Origin: Weissella confusa
GTDB lineage: Bacteria; Bacillota; Bacilli; Lactobacillales; Lactobacillaceae
Direction of reading: 5' to 3'
DNA length: 64,000 nt
NCBI GenBank assembly: GCA_016466735.1
Contig: JAAOED010000002.1
Span: forward strand, 124,001 to 188,000
Part shown: positions 1 to 8,952 of the stretch, in pieces
Layout: every line of letters starts with the position of its first letter
Numbering within the stretch: the first letter of the stretch is position 1
Made by a program: the position numbers and the translations under genes
Notes under the pieces: generated by a model
What the model saw: the letters and a program-made list of their open reading frames with translations, nothing else
Databases searched by the model: none
Told to the model about the DNA's origin: nothing

Positions 1-662
1 CCTTCACCCGCAATCGCAATCTGCCAGTCATCCGGTAGTTTCTTGGCCAAGTTCAACATAATATCAATTCCCTTATGCTGAATGGCAATGCGACCCGTGA
101 ACGCAATCGTATGCTTAGTTAGGTCAGCTCGTCCGCTCACCGGCATCGTCAGTGGATTCCAAATTTTAATCGCGCGGTCAGTCACGGTTTGGAACCCTTC
201 TAGATCCGTTTCAGTTAACGCAACCACCACATCGGCTGCTTTGACGCCCGCTACAAATTCAGCCCGCATGTCACGGTAATACTGATTAAAGTAGGTATCG
301 ATATTATTATGCATCCAAGCAATCGTTTTTAATTCAGGGAGTCGTGACTTCAGGTATGGAATAAAACTCGTTAAGATACCTGCATTTAAGATCACGACAT
401 CAATTTTCTCTTCTATCAAAATATCAGCCAAATCTGTCATTTGTTGCTGATACGTCTGCAATGGGTCAGGGCCATTCGCTGGCATGACCGGATGAGGCGC
501 TGGAATTAAGCGCCCTTTCAACTCGTAGTATGACGGCACATCAGCCATCTGGTAAAAAGCAACCGTGGCGAATTCAGTCATGGCGTTACCAACAACAGTT
601 GCAGCTCGCTTCATGCCACCCATTCCCAGATTCTCAACAGCCATCAAAATTCTCTTTGCCAT
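1..662 (-). CDS. Glycosyltransferase, GT4-like, partial (N-terminal part)
   Basis: The visible 220 codons encode the N-terminal half of a GT-B fold sugar transferase; the C-terminal part lies beyond the left edge of the window. The opening ILMAVENLGMGGMKRA is the usual first strand and glycine-rich loop of these enzymes. The last visible residues (about 190-220, FTGRIAIQHKGIDIM and then IAGEG) are the start of the second domain, which binds the nucleotide sugar. The protein is probably cytosolic and acts on a membrane or protein acceptor, but neither sugar nor acceptor can be read from the sequence. ATG at 662 was chosen because AGGGGG stands just upstream. It lies head to tail after leuS with a 120-bp gap holding a hairpin. 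It could make wall teichoic acid, exopolysaccharide or adhesin glycans. Confidence 0.75.
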   Translation of the reverse strand, partial: MAKRILMAVENLGMGGMKRAATVVGNAMTEFATVAFYQMADVPSYYELKGRLIPAPHPVMPANGPDPLQTYQQQMTDLADILIEEKIDVVILNAGILTSFIPYLKSRLPELKTIAWMHNNIDTYFNQYYRDMRAEFVAGVKAADVVVALTETDLEGFQTVTDRAIKIWNPLTMPVSGRADLTKHTIAFTGRIAIQHKGIDIMLNLAKKLPDDWQIAIAGE

Positions 663-691
663 GCCCTGCACCCCCTTGCTTTGCATACTAA

Positions 692-725
692 AAGAGGAAC
701 CCCCACAAACGCGAGAGTTCCTCTT
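692..725 (-). terminator. Hairpin behind leuS
   Basis: AAGAGGAAC and GTTCCTCTT form a nine-base-pair stem between leuS and the glycosyltransferase. On the minus strand it is followed by TTTTAG, a short U run, so it may terminate leuS only partly. Confidence 0.5.
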
Positions 726-784
726 CAGTATAGTCACTATTGTTTAAAAAGTGGGTCTAGATGTCTTAAAACCTGACATGCAGA

Positions 785-3199
785 TTACAAAACAACGTTC
801 ACCAACTTACCTGGCACAGCGATAACCTTCTTTGGTTGTCCGCCATCCAGTTGCTTTTGAACGGCCTCGTCAGCGATTGCCAACTCAGTCATCTTCTCAC
901 GGTCAGCATCCGCAGGAATCGTCAAACGACCGCGAACCTTACCGTTAACTTGCAAAACGATTTCAATTTCGTCTTCAACCAAAGCAGCCTCGTCAAACGT
1001 TGGCCATGGTTGGTACGTCACTGATTCGTCCTTGTGCAAGAAGCTCCACAATTCTTCCGTCATGTGAGGCGCAATTGGGTTCAACAACTTGATGAATCCT
1101 TCAACGTATTCAACAGGCAAGTTTTCTGCCTTGTAAGCTTCGTTGATGAAAATCATCATTTGTGAGATGGCCGTGTTGAAACGTAGACCTTCGTAGTCTT
1201 CCGTAACCTTCTTAACCGTCTCGTTGTAGATCTTGTCCAACTTGTGGTCGTTAACCGTCGTGATGTGGTCACGTAGCTTGTCTTCATCATCGATGAACAA
1301 ACGCCATACACGATCCAACCAACGACGTGAACCAGCCAAACCGTCTTCTGACCAAGCGATTGATTGCTCCAAAGGTCCCATGAACATTTCGTACAAACGC
1401 AATGTGTCGGCACCGTATTCTTCAACCACGTCATCAGGGTTAACGACGTTACCCTTAGACTTAGACATCTTCTCGTGGTTTTCACCCAAGATCATACCTT
1501 GGTTAGCCAACTTTTGGAATGGCTCCTTGGTGTGGACAACACCCAAGTCGTACAAAACCTTGTGCCAGAAACGTGCGTACAACAAGTGCAACACAGCGTG
1601 CTCGGCACCACCAATGTACAAGTCAACGTTCTTCCAGTATGCCTCAGCCTCTGGTGAAACAATTTCCTTATCGTTGTGTGGATCCATGTAGCGCAAGTAG
1701 TACCATGATGAACCAGCCCATTGTGGCATCGTGTTTGTCTCGCGCTTACCCTTACGACCGTTTTCGTCAACCACGTTTACCCAGTCGTCAACGTTAACCA
1801 ATGGTGACTCACCAGTACCTGAAGGCATGATGTTATCAACTTCTGGCAAACGCAATGGCAATTGGTCTTCTGGTACAAGTGTCTTTTCACCGTCTTCCCA
1901 GTGGATGACAGGAATTGGCTCACCCCAGTAACGTTGACGTGAGAAGATCCAGTCACGCAAGCGGTAGTTAACTTGCTTGTGACCAACACCTTGCTCTTCC
2001 AACCAAGCGATTGCCTTTTCGATAGCTTCTTGCTTACCCATGCCATCCAAGAAGCCTGAGTTGATGTGCTCACCGTCGCCAGTGTAAGCTTCTTCAGCAA
2101 TATCACCACCGGCCAAAACTTGGCGCATTGGCAAATCGTACTTCTTAGCAAATTCGTAGTCACGCGTATCGTGAGCAGGAACGGCCATGATGGCACCCGT
2201 TCCGTATGAAGCCAAAACATAGTCACCAATCCAGATTGGCAATTCTTCGCCGTTCATTGGGTTGATAGCATATGCACCAGTGAAGACACCGGCCTTGTCC
2301 TTGTTCAAGTCCGTACGCTCCAAATCTGACTTTGAAGCAATTGACTTCTTGAAGGCTTCGATAGCTTCCTTTTGGTCGTCAGAAACAACTTCTGATACCA
2401 AAGCGTGTTCTGGTGACAAAACAAGGTAAGTTGCACCGAACAACGTATCAGCACGCGTCGTGAAGACTTCAACTTCAGCATCTGAATCCTTCACCTTGAA
2501 GTTTACAGAAGCACCGATTGAGCGACCAATCCAGTTACGTTGTTGTTCCTTGATAGCATCTGGCCAATCAACATCGTCCAAATCTTCCAACAAGCGGTCA
2601 GCGTAAGCCGTAATCTTCAATGCCCATTGACGCATTGGGACACGGTAAACTGGGAAGCCACCACGCTCCGTCTTACCGTCGATGATTTCTTCGTTGGCAA
2701 CAACCGTTCCACCATTGTAATCAGGGGCCCAGTTAACCATGATTTCATCTTCGTATGCCAAGCCCTTCTTGTACAATTGCTCGAAGATCCATTGGGTCCA
2801 CTTGTAGTACTTAGGGTCAGTCGTGTTAACCTCACGTGACCAGTCATATGACAAACCAAGTGTCTTCATTTGGCGGCGGAAGTTCTTAACGTTCTTTGCC
2901 GTCACGACACGTGGATCCTCACCTGTCTTGATTGCGTACTCTTCAGTAGGCAAACCGAACGCGTCGAATCCCATTGGGTGCAAAACATTGAACCCTTGCA
3001 TACGCTTCATACGTGAAACGATATCAGTTGCCGTGTAACCTTCTGGGTGCCCAACGTGTAGCCCTTGCCCTGATGGGAATGGGAACATGTCCATTGCGAA
3101 GAACTTTCCCTTTGAGTGGTCTGATGACGTCTTAAAGGTTTGATTCTCTTCCCAGAAGCGTTGCCACTTCTTTTCTACTTCTTTGTGTTGATATGCCAT
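785..3199 (-). CDS. leuS: Leucyl-tRNA synthetase
   Basis: This is a class I aminoacyl-tRNA synthetase that charges tRNA-Leu; the 804-residue length is normal for bacterial LeuRS. The HIGH-type signature is [13 protein letters not shown] near residue 50. The editing (CP1) domain shows [12 protein letters not shown] near residue 250, and the KMSKS loop is KMSKSKGN near residue 575. The reading frame is open to a GTG at 3214, but ATG at 3199 has GAGG eight bases upstream, so it is the better start. No T-box is possible in the 150 bp upstream, which is short and shared with the divergent PAP2 gene. The two tRNA-Leu genes of the window are far away at 49.6 kb. Confidence 0.98.
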   Translation of the reverse strand: MAYQHKEVEKKWQRFWEENQTFKTSSDHSKGKFFAMDMFPFPSGQGLHVGHPEGYTATDIVSRMKRMQGFNVLHPMGFDAFGLPTEEYAIKTGEDPRVVTAKNVKNFRRQMKTLGLSYDWSREVNTTDPKYYKWTQWIFEQLYKKGLAYEDEIMVNWAPDYNGGTVVANEEIIDGKTERGGFPVYRVPMRQWALKITAYADRLLEDLDDVDWPDAIKEQQRNWIGRSIGASVNFKVKDSDAEVEVFTTRADTLFGATYLVLSPEHALVSEVVSDDQKEAIEAFKKSIASKSDLERTDLNKDKAGVFTGAYAINPMNGEELPIWIGDYVLASYGTGAIMAVPAHDTRDYEFAKKYDLPMRQVLAGGDIAEEAYTGDGEHINSGFLDGMGKQEAIEKAIAWLEEQGVGHKQVNYRLRDWIFSRQRYWGEPIPVIHWEDGEKTLVPEDQLPLRLPEVDNIMPSGTGESPLVNVDDWVNVVDENGRKGKRETNTMPQWAGSSWYYLRYMDPHNDKEIVSPEAEAYWKNVDLYIGGAEHAVLHLLYARFWHKVLYDLGVVHTKEPFQKLANQGMILGENHEKMSKSKGNVVNPDDVVEEYGADTLRLYEMFMGPLEQSIAWSEDGLAGSRRWLDRVWRLFIDDEDKLRDHITTVNDHKLDKIYNETVKKVTEDYEGLRFNTAISQMMIFINEAYKAENLPVEYVEGFIKLLNPIAPHMTEELWSFLHKDESVTYQPWPTFDEAALVEDEIEIVLQVNGKVRGRLTIPADADREKMTELAIADEAVQKQLDGGQPKKVIAVPGKLVNVVL

Positions 3200-3353
3200 G
3201 ATTGATAACCTCACTTTAATGTTCTAACTTTAACAAAAAAATGTCGTTCTTTCAATAAATGAGCGGGTTTATACCGGTGTTTCACACGACTAATAATTAA
3301 TCCAAATTGTGATACACTTAGTTAATGAAAAAGTAGTGAAAGCGGGTGTCCAT

Positions 3354-4049
3354 ATGTTTCAAATGCGTAAGTTTGATTATTTTCAGCTTGCGGTTGCCTT
3401 TGCGGGGTTAATCCTATTTATTTTATTAGCCATTGGCTATACCCACCACTTGGGTTATATCGATTGGATTGACCAGTTTGGCTTCAAACATATCCGGCAA
3501 CCAGTCACGCCAGAACGTTCTTGGTTCTTCCGTAATATCACTCGTGCCGGTAACCCAAAGTGGACGTTGATTGTGATGACAGCAACCGCCATTGTGGCGT
3601 TGCTGGTTCGCAAAATTGACGTGGCCGTCTTTATCGTTTTGAACGTCGGCGTCTTCGGACTAGGCGTCATGGCCCTACTTAAGCACGTTTTCCACCGCCC
3701 ACGTCCTGATATTTATCACGTCATCAGCCAAGGTGGTTTTTCCTTCCCATCGGGTCATGCACTCAATGCCGTGCTATTATATGGTTCATTGATTGTTCTC
3801 GTACATTATTACTTGAAGCAACACGACCAAGTGCGCTATGCCATCATGACATTGTTCGCTGCACTGGTCGTCGCCATCCCCCTCAGCCGCGTCTATCTGG
3901 GTGTCCACTATTTGTCAGACATCCTTGCCGGCTTCGGTCTTGGCGCCTTTTTCCTAATTATGTCGAAGGAACTCATTTTCAAATATCAAACACGAGAGGT
4001 TTTCGAACATGCGATCAACTCAGAATCTAGCGCAAATCACGCTGAATGA
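3354..4049 (+). CDS. PAP2-family membrane phosphatase
   Basis: A 231-residue integral membrane phosphatase of the PAP2 superfamily, probably acting on undecaprenyl pyrophosphate or phosphatidate at the outer face of the membrane. All three catalytic motifs are visible: KHVFHRPRPD (about residue 115), PSGHALN (about 140, with the catalytic His) and SRVYLGVHYLSD (about 190, with the second His and the Asp). Five or six hydrophobic segments surround them. An upstream GTG at 3309 is in frame, but the stretch before 3354 looks like promoter and leader, so ATG 3354 is preferred; ATG 3363 is also possible. It overlaps the next gene by 41 bp, so the two are co-transcribed. Substrate is inference. Confidence 0.88.
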   Translation: MFQMRKFDYFQLAVAFAGLILFILLAIGYTHHLGYIDWIDQFGFKHIRQPVTPERSWFFRNITRAGNPKWTLIVMTATAIVALLVRKIDVAVFIVLNVGVFGLGVMALLKHVFHRPRPDIYHVISQGGFSFPSGHALNAVLLYGSLIVLVHYYLKQHDQVRYAIMTLFAALVVAIPLSRVYLGVHYLSDILAGFGLGAFFLIMSKELIFKYQTREVFEHAINSESSANHAE

Positions 4050-4521
4050 ATATTTAGTACCCGGCGATTTAGCCATCGACGCCACGATTCGTCGCGGTGA
4101 CATCACGCGCTTCCTTGCTAGCCGTGTTGGCGACACTGGTAAGGTCTTGGCCTTTTCAGATGTTAAGGCTGAAATCGACGATGTCGCGACATCACTTTTC
4201 TTGAGTGGTCTGCACAACCGCGTTGACCTCATCAGCAAGGACTTCTCAGCCGTTACCAACTATTTGGATCCAACAAAGCCAATCGCTGCGACCCTGTTCC
4301 AAGTTGATGAAAACATGGATACAGAGACATTGACGGCAACGGTTAAGACATTGTTGATGGTCTTGAAGACAAATGGTTTGGTGTTGTTGCTAAGTGACAA
4401 CCCAGCCAACCTAGCCGACGCCCAAGCTTACGTGGCACAATTGCCGACGGATTCTTACGGTGTCCAAAAATACGAAGACGTCCTAACCGGCGAAACCGCC
4501 TTGTTAGTTCAACGTCGTTAA
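4009..4521 (+). CDS. MnmM/YtqB-like class I methyltransferase, diverged
   Basis: A 170-residue protein with the size and layout of the YtqB/MnmM family, which methylates the wobble uridine of tRNA using S-adenosylmethionine. The family normally opens with a DATxGxGxDT loop that binds SAM. Here the same place reads AIDATIRRGDITRFLA, so the glycines are missing and the SAM loop is altered. The later fold seems intact (GKVLAFSDVKAEID for strand 2, LLLLSDNP region for a later strand). ATG 4009 lies inside the 3' end of the PAP2 gene and has GAGAGG nine bases upstream, so translation is probably coupled. It may be an inactive or differently working relative. Family call is moderate; activity is uncertain. 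Confidence 0.6.
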   Translation: MRSTQNLAQITLNEYLVPGDLAIDATIRRGDITRFLASRVGDTGKVLAFSDVKAEIDDVATSLFLSGLHNRVDLISKDFSAVTNYLDPTKPIAATLFQVDENMDTETLTATVKTLLMVLKTNGLVLLLSDNPANLADAQAYVAQLPTDSYGVQKYEDVLTGETALLVQRR

Positions 4522-4541
4522 TGAAATATATATTAACTGTT

Positions 4542-4582
4542 TAACGGCCACCCATCGGTAGTATATCGATGGGTGGCCGTTA
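4542..4582 (+). terminator. Strong rho-independent terminator
   Basis: TAACGGCCACCCATCG pairs with CGATGGGTGGCCGTTA, a 16-bp perfect stem with a nine-base loop, followed by TATTTT. It ends the PAP2/methyltransferase operon. Confidence 0.93.
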
Positions 4583-4596
4583 TATTTTGAAATCTT

Positions 4597-4767
4597 TTAT
4601 TTGTCGTTAAAGTGTTTATTGATGACCTTCAACGCTACCAACCAACTCATTAATAAGAATAGATACCATAGAGGTAGTAGACCTTTCTGAGTTATCGATA
4701 AAAATACGAATGCACTGAGCAGTAGAATTAAAGCAGCGATTTGAGTCATTCTCTTTTTATTATTCAT
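4597..4767 (-). CDS. Small membrane protein, 56 aa
   Basis: A short gene with a good ribosome binding site (AAAGGAG, 12 bases before ATG 4767). The product starts MNNKKRMTQIAALILLLSAF, a basic start and a first hydrophobic helix, and then a second helix around LLPLWYLFLLMSWLVAL, ending NKHFNDK. The N-in, two-helix hairpin pattern is clear. I do not recognise the family. It lies 51 bp behind another small membrane gene in the same direction, so the two are probably one transcript. It could be a transport accessory peptide, a small stress protein or a toxin-like peptide; nothing in the sequence decides between these. Confidence 0.6.
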   Translation of the reverse strand: MNNKKRMTQIAALILLLSAFVFLSITQKGLLPLWYLFLLMSWLVALKVINKHFNDK

Positions 4768-4818
4768 AGATTACCAATTCTCCTTTTGGTGTTAAAAACA
4801 ACGCAACTCAGGAAGTAG

Positions 4819-4971
4819 CTAATCTTTTAAAACCAGCTTGTAGCCGATATACACCCAAGGGAGCTGTGAAATCGGATAAACCCAAGGTGAAAAACCATGA
4901 AAGTAGTAATTAATTATAAAATCAATAACCACGTACGCGACCGCAACATAGGCAGTTTGCTTTTTTCCCAT
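4819..4971 (-). CDS. Small hydrophobic protein, 50 aa
   Basis: A short gene with AGGAG 12 bases before ATG 4971. The product starts MGKKQTAYVAVAYVVIDFII, a basic start and one hydrophobic helix, followed by an aromatic-rich stretch (NYYFHGFSPWVYPISQLPWV) and a KLVLKD tail. It is tandem with the 56-residue gene downstream. I do not recognise it. The two-gene unit stands alone between two terminators, and a near-perfect palindrome about 50 bp upstream could be its operator. Confidence rests on the ribosome binding site, the continuous hydrophobic pattern and the tandem arrangement, not on any known homologue. Confidence 0.55.
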   Translation of the reverse strand: MGKKQTAYVAVAYVVIDFIINYYFHGFSPWVYPISQLPWVYIGYKLVLKD

Positions 4972-5020
4972 AAACTACTTTCTTCTCCTAAACATTATTT
5001 CCCTACCCTCACCATAACAA

Positions 5021-5047
5021 AAATACATCATCATTGATTATGTATTT
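5021..5047. promoter_or_regulatory. 27-bp palindrome, possible operator
   Basis: AAATACAT at the left is mirrored by ATGTATTT at the right around ATCATTGAT, leaving only one mismatched pair besides the centre. It sits 50 bp before the two small membrane genes. Operator function is inference. Confidence 0.4.
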
Positions 5048-5088
5048 ATTCATCTTCATTTAAGTCGATTTAATGCCGCATTAAAAAA

Positions 5089-5119
5089 TCCCAGAACCGC
5101 ATCCAAGCAGGTCTGGGAT
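5089..5119 (-). terminator. rlmD terminator
   Basis: ATCCCAGA pairs with TCTGGGAT; on the minus strand the stem is followed by TTTTTTAA. It lies just past the rlmD stop. Confidence 0.85.
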
Positions 5120-5184
5120 TTATCAGGTGCGTCTTGGTCACGTCGGAGGTCTAAAACCTCCAACATTCCCATTCGCTTTACCGT

Positions 5185-6564
5185 TTACTTATTAATTGGC
5201 TCAAAAACCGCTACTGCTTCAACGTGAGCAGTTTGTGGGAATTGATCCAACGGTTGAATGTCGCCCTTGATGCGGAAGCCCTTGTCGATCAAGTACTTGG
5301 CATCGCGTGCCATCGTTTCTGGGTTGCATGACACATACACAAAGCGGTCTGGATTCATATCGGCAACGGCATCCAACAAATCTTCCGTCAAACCACGACG
5401 AGGTGGGTCAACGAAGATAACGTCCGGCTTCAAGCCACCGTCTTTCCACTTTTGCATTTGTTCAGGTGCATCAGCTGTAACGAATTCAGCGTTCTTCACG
5501 TTGTTGTTAGCGACGTTCTTTTGCGCGTCAATCACGGCACGCTCAATCACTTCCACACCCAATACCTTGTCGACACGGTCGGCAACCGTCAAACCAATTG
5601 TTCCGATACCTGAATAAGCATCGATAACCGTGTCAGATTCCTTCAGTTCACCCTTCGTTGCGGCCATGTCGTACAACACTTCCGTCGTTTGTGGGTTAAC
5701 TTGGTAGAACGAATTTGGCCCAATTTCAAAATCGATGTCCAACAACTTATCGTGGATGGCGTCGGCGCCCCACAATGTGCGATTGTCGCCTGACGTCAAA
5801 ACGTGCAAGCTACGTGGGTTGTGGTTCAAAATGATGCTCTTGATGCCATCGACGGCTTCAGCAATATCAGCTGCAATCGCGTCTTCATCCGTCAACGTTG
5901 GCGTTTGCGTTACCAACACCACCATGACTTCGTGACTGTAATAACCTCGACGCACCATGATGTAGCGCATTTCACCTTCTTGCGTATCGTCATCAAAAAC
6001 CGATACCTTGTGGGCGTCCAAGATGTCACGCACAATGCCGATTATTTGGTCGATTTTCTCATCGTTCACGAAGTAATCGTCCAATGGCACAATGTCACCA
6101 GGCGTACGCTTCTTGATGAAACCGGTCGTCAACTTACCATCAACATACTTCACCGGCACAACCGTCTTGTTGCGGTAGTGGGTTGGATTATCCATTCCGA
6201 TAGTTGGTGCAACGTCGACATCGATACCGTATTCCTTATATAACTTTTGCACCTGTTGTTGCTTCAAACGCAATTGCGCATCATAAGCCAAATTGACGTA
6301 TGGTGCGATACCAGCTTCAAGCAAATAATCCTTACCAGATGCCACACGGTCTGGTGACGCTTCAAGGATTTCAACGACCTTGGCACGGCCGAACTTACGG
6401 TTGACCTGCGTCACCTCAAATAAAATTTTCTCGCCTTCGAAGGCGTTTTCCAAATGAATTGGATAATCATCAACCATGATGACCCCCAATCCAGTGTAAA
6501 GCACGTCGATGACAACACCTTCGCGTTGCTCACCCAGCTTTACCGGAATGATTGTATTACTCAT
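5185..6564 (-). CDS. rlmD: 23S rRNA uracil-C5 methyltransferase, RlmD/RlmCD family
   Basis: A 459-residue SAM-dependent enzyme that methylates C5 of uridines in 23S rRNA. An N-terminal TRAM domain (residues 1-60) binds RNA. The Rossmann core shows DAYSGIGTIGLTVAD (about 310), the DPPRRGL motif (about 380) and VYVSCNPETMARD (about 400), whose Cys is the catalytic nucleophile. Most relatives carry a four-cysteine iron-sulfur site after the TRAM domain; here the matching stretch (YLLEAGIAPYVNLAYDAQL) has no cysteine. ATG 6564 follows a GAGAG box. It is probably the last gene of a three-gene unit with the DUF915 and MecA-like genes. In Gram-positives one enzyme (RlmCD) often modifies both U747 and U1939; which sites this one uses cannot be read. 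Confidence 0.9.
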   Translation of the reverse strand: MSNTIIPVKLGEQREGVVIDVLYTGLGVIMVDDYPIHLENAFEGEKILFEVTQVNRKFGRAKVVEILEASPDRVASGKDYLLEAGIAPYVNLAYDAQLRLKQQQVQKLYKEYGIDVDVAPTIGMDNPTHYRNKTVVPVKYVDGKLTTGFIKKRTPGDIVPLDDYFVNDEKIDQIIGIVRDILDAHKVSVFDDDTQEGEMRYIMVRRGYYSHEVMVVLVTQTPTLTDEDAIAADIAEAVDGIKSIILNHNPRSLHVLTSGDNRTLWGADAIHDKLLDIDFEIGPNSFYQVNPQTTEVLYDMAATKGELKESDTVIDAYSGIGTIGLTVADRVDKVLGVEVIERAVIDAQKNVANNNVKNAEFVTADAPEQMQKWKDGGLKPDVIFVDPPRRGLTEDLLDAVADMNPDRFVYVSCNPETMARDAKYLIDKGFRIKGDIQPLDQFPQTAHVEAVAVFEPINK

Positions 6565-6615
6565 ATTTTCTCTCGTTTATCCTTTTTAGTCGCTTTCCAT
6601 TATAACTGAACTGAA

Positions 6616-7473
6616 TTACTTCGTGCGACCCCACAAGAAATCAATCATTGCATGGTTCACTTGCTGATTGTTCTCATGTAGCTTACTGTGTTGTGCTTCA
6701 GGACCACTAATCAAGCGTTCTTGGTATGACTTTGGTCGGTCACCAAGTAAGTATTGCAACGATTTAGCTGACGTTGTTGAAACCCGCCCGTCCGAGTGCG
6801 TCCCATCATCCAAATCACCGTAAATGTTCAACACATCAACTTGGTTCTTTGGATAATTATCTTGGCGGGCCAACAACCAGTCATAGTACGACACCGTTTT
6901 TTCAGGCTTACCAAGACCATCCAAATGGTTATCTGAAACCTGCTTATCAAGGCCAACAATCCCATCGAAGTGACCAGCAATTGCGACTTGCTTTCGTAAC
7001 TTTGGCAATGACTTATCTTGACCGTACGTCATTTCATAAGTCATCAAACCCAAATTTCCCATCGAATGTGCGACGGCATTGAATGACTTAATGCCATACT
7101 TATGCTGCAATGCAACCACGACATTCTTGATCCACTTGGCATCTGTTTGATAATCCGTATTACGATTATCGGAAAAGACAATTTGCACCATTGGATTAAA
7201 ACGATTCTTATCCCAATGGCCTGACAACTTCACGTGACCATCTTTGGTCACTCGTGCTGTCAGCATTTTCTTAGCCGCCCCAGACTTTTCAGCTGCGCGA
7301 ACTAGGTCTTTGGTTGAATTTAGCGTGCCACCATACCCGTGAATAAACAAGGTTGGCGTGTTCGAATAGACATACTTGTCTGGATTGCGTTTTAGCTTTA
7401 ACGAATAGTTCAAAGCAAATACAACCGCAAAAATTGCGACCAATCCAACTATAATACTGACCCATCTTTTCAT
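6616..7473 (-). CDS. Membrane-anchored alpha/beta hydrolase, DUF915
   Basis: A 285-residue serine hydrolase of the DUF915 family. Residues 6-24 are one hydrophobic segment that serves as an uncleaved anchor, so the catalytic domain faces outside. The oxyanion region is HGYGGT (about 46), the nucleophile elbow AHSMGN (about 142, Ser), the acid is likely in YGDLDDGTHSDGRV (about 220), and the histidine in AQHSKLHEN (about 262). The substrate is unknown; relatives are often called cell-surface lipase- or esterase-like hydrolases. It follows the MecA-like gene by 31 bp and precedes rlmD by 51 bp on the same strand. ATG 7473 has GGGGGG eight bases upstream. Confidence 0.85.
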   Translation of the reverse strand: MKRWVSIIVGLVAIFAVVFALNYSLKLKRNPDKYVYSNTPTLFIHGYGGTLNSTKDLVRAAEKSGAAKKMLTARVTKDGHVKLSGHWDKNRFNPMVQIVFSDNRNTDYQTDAKWIKNVVVALQHKYGIKSFNAVAHSMGNLGLMTYEMTYGQDKSLPKLRKQVAIAGHFDGIVGLDKQVSDNHLDGLGKPEKTVSYYDWLLARQDNYPKNQVDVLNIYGDLDDGTHSDGRVSTTSAKSLQYLLGDRPKSYQERLISGPEAQHSKLHENNQQVNHAMIDFLWGRTK

Positions 7474-7504
7474 CGTGCACCCCCCTTTGCATTCCGAATA
7501 GTGT

Positions 7505-8323
7505 TTAGTTCATTTTTTGTCCGTGTTCAATGACATACGCTACCGAAACCGGCATCATCTTGCCACTGTACTCTACCGCCAACGCACGTGCCGTTTCGTC
7601 TTGCGTTGGAACAACTGCCACAAAAGATCCGTCATCCAAGCGATACATATCCACCAATTGCCCCGCGTCATTCAATAAGAATGAAAAATCAATCAAGTGG
7701 TTGTAATCGTCAAACTTGAATGGACGCTCATCTACGCGTTCTTCATGAACCGGCTCAACCGATTGTTCAGGCATCCCCGCTGCCAATTGTGCAATCAACT
7801 CAAAACGCAGGTTCTTCATATCCAACAGTTGTGCTTGGAATGAAATTGGCGCTTCATCAACCACCGAACGGACAAACTTAGGCAACAAACGCTTTGGCCG
7901 TGTAATTGGCGCTGATAGTTCTGAGAAGAAAGCGTAGATGCTCATCTTACGATCAATCAAATCATCCAGCGTCACTTCAATATGCACATCATCGTTTTCA
8001 ATGCGCCAAGGCAACTCTTGACCATTCTTCAGGTCACGGTCTGAAACCAACGGTGCCACCAACGTACCAAGCGTAATCATAATTAAGCCATCAACTTGGT
8101 TAATTGTCACATCAAATTGCTTGGTTGCATCTTCAAACAGCATCCCCACTGTGCGCGTTGAAAACATGTTCACCATGCGAATATCAGCTAGTATCCCGGT
8201 TGCAGCATCCGCGTTCTTGTCTGTAATTAAATCTACCAACTCGTGGTACGTCTCAAGGCTCTCAAAATCAGTTGGCGTTAGGATTAGTTCGCCATAATCG
8301 TCAAACATTTCATTTAGTAACAT
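7505..8323 (-). CDS. MecA-like adaptor protein, divergent
   Basis: A 272-residue acidic cytosolic protein. The last 75 residues (FKFDDYNHLIDFSFLL, then LVDMYRLDDGSFVAVV, then VEYSGKMMPVSVAYVIEHGQ) follow the pattern of the C-terminal domain of MecA, the adaptor that delivers substrates to ClpC. The N-terminal part is only loosely similar, and a linker of about 100 residues makes it longer than usual MecA. The frame is open to ATG 8416, but no ribosome binding site stands there; ATG 8323 follows TTGGAATGG and leaves 115 bp for divergent promoters with msrB. If correct, it would influence ClpC-dependent proteolysis. The family call is moderately sure, the substrates unknown. Confidence 0.6.
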   Translation of the reverse strand: MLLNEMFDDYGELILTPTDFESLETYHELVDLITDKNADAATGILADIRMVNMFSTRTVGMLFEDATKQFDVTINQVDGLIMITLGTLVAPLVSDRDLKNGQELPWRIENDDVHIEVTLDDLIDRKMSIYAFFSELSAPITRPKRLLPKFVRSVVDEAPISFQAQLLDMKNLRFELIAQLAAGMPEQSVEPVHEERVDERPFKFDDYNHLIDFSFLLNDAGQLVDMYRLDDGSFVAVVPTQDETARALAVEYSGKMMPVSVAYVIEHGQKMN

Positions 8324-8437
8324 GTAACACCATTCCAAACTCTTCTTATTTTTATTAATAATGATACCAGCGTTTGCGATGCAATGGTAATCATGAGACA
8401 CTACTGGTAGATTCATCAGAAAGAGGGGATATTATCG

Positions 8438-8875
8438 ATGACAAAATATGATAAAGAAGCATTGCGTCAACAACTCACACCAGAAGAATACGCCGTCACG
8501 CAAGAGGCCGCGACCGAAGCACCGTTCACTGGTAAGTACGATGCCTGGTTTGATGACGGTATCTACGTTGACGTTGTGAGTGGCGAACCATTGTTCAGTT
8601 CAACTGACAAATATGACGCCGGCTGTGGCTGGCCATCATTCACTAAGCCAATCGAGAAAAAAGCCGTTAAGCGCCATCTCGATACCTCGCACGGTATGTT
8701 CCGAACTGAGGTCACCTCAACAGATGCTAACTCTCACTTAGGTCACGTGTTTACTGACGGTCCTATTCAAGAGGGCGGATTGCGTTACTGCATTAACTCA
8801 GCAGCCATGCGTTTTGTGCCAGTTGATGAGTTAGACAAGCAAGGTTACGGCGATTACAAATCATTATTCGAATAA
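8438..8875 (+). CDS. msrB: Methionine-R-sulfoxide reductase
   Basis: A 145-residue enzyme that reduces the R form of methionine sulfoxide in proteins, using thioredoxin. The catalytic cysteine is in [11 protein letters not shown] (about residue 119); GCGWPSF (about 66) and HLGHVF (about 105) form the substrate pocket. The two CxxC pairs that bind zinc in many MsrB proteins are absent: [13 protein letters not shown] stands where one pair would be. That zinc-free form is known in many Firmicutes. The start has AGAGGGG about ten bases upstream. It is divergent from the MecA-like gene and has its own terminator. The matching S-form reductase, msrA, is at 24.5 kb. Confidence 0.96.
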   Translation: MTKYDKEALRQQLTPEEYAVTQEAATEAPFTGKYDAWFDDGIYVDVVSGEPLFSSTDKYDAGCGWPSFTKPIEKKAVKRHLDTSHGMFRTEVTSTDANSHLGHVFTDGPIQEGGLRYCINSAAMRFVPVDELDKQGYGDYKSLFE

Positions 8876-8879
8876 CACA

Positions 8880-8906
8880 AAAGGACGGCATCTCTGCCGT
8901 CCTTTT
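8880..8906. terminator. Terminator between msrB and gtrA
   Basis: AAAGGACGGC pairs with GCCGTCCTTT around ATCTCT, with TTTTGTG to the right. It ends msrB and, with A-rich sequence on its left, may serve the convergent gtrA-like gene as well. Confidence 0.88.
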
Positions 8907-8952
8907 GTGTTCTAAAACGTTTAGCAACAACCAGTTATCCGAATTCCCAGAC

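Noticed and set aside
3200-3353. T-box or other leader control for leuS
   Set aside because: The gap to the divergent PAP2 gene is only about 150 bp and contains no T-box motif or terminator.
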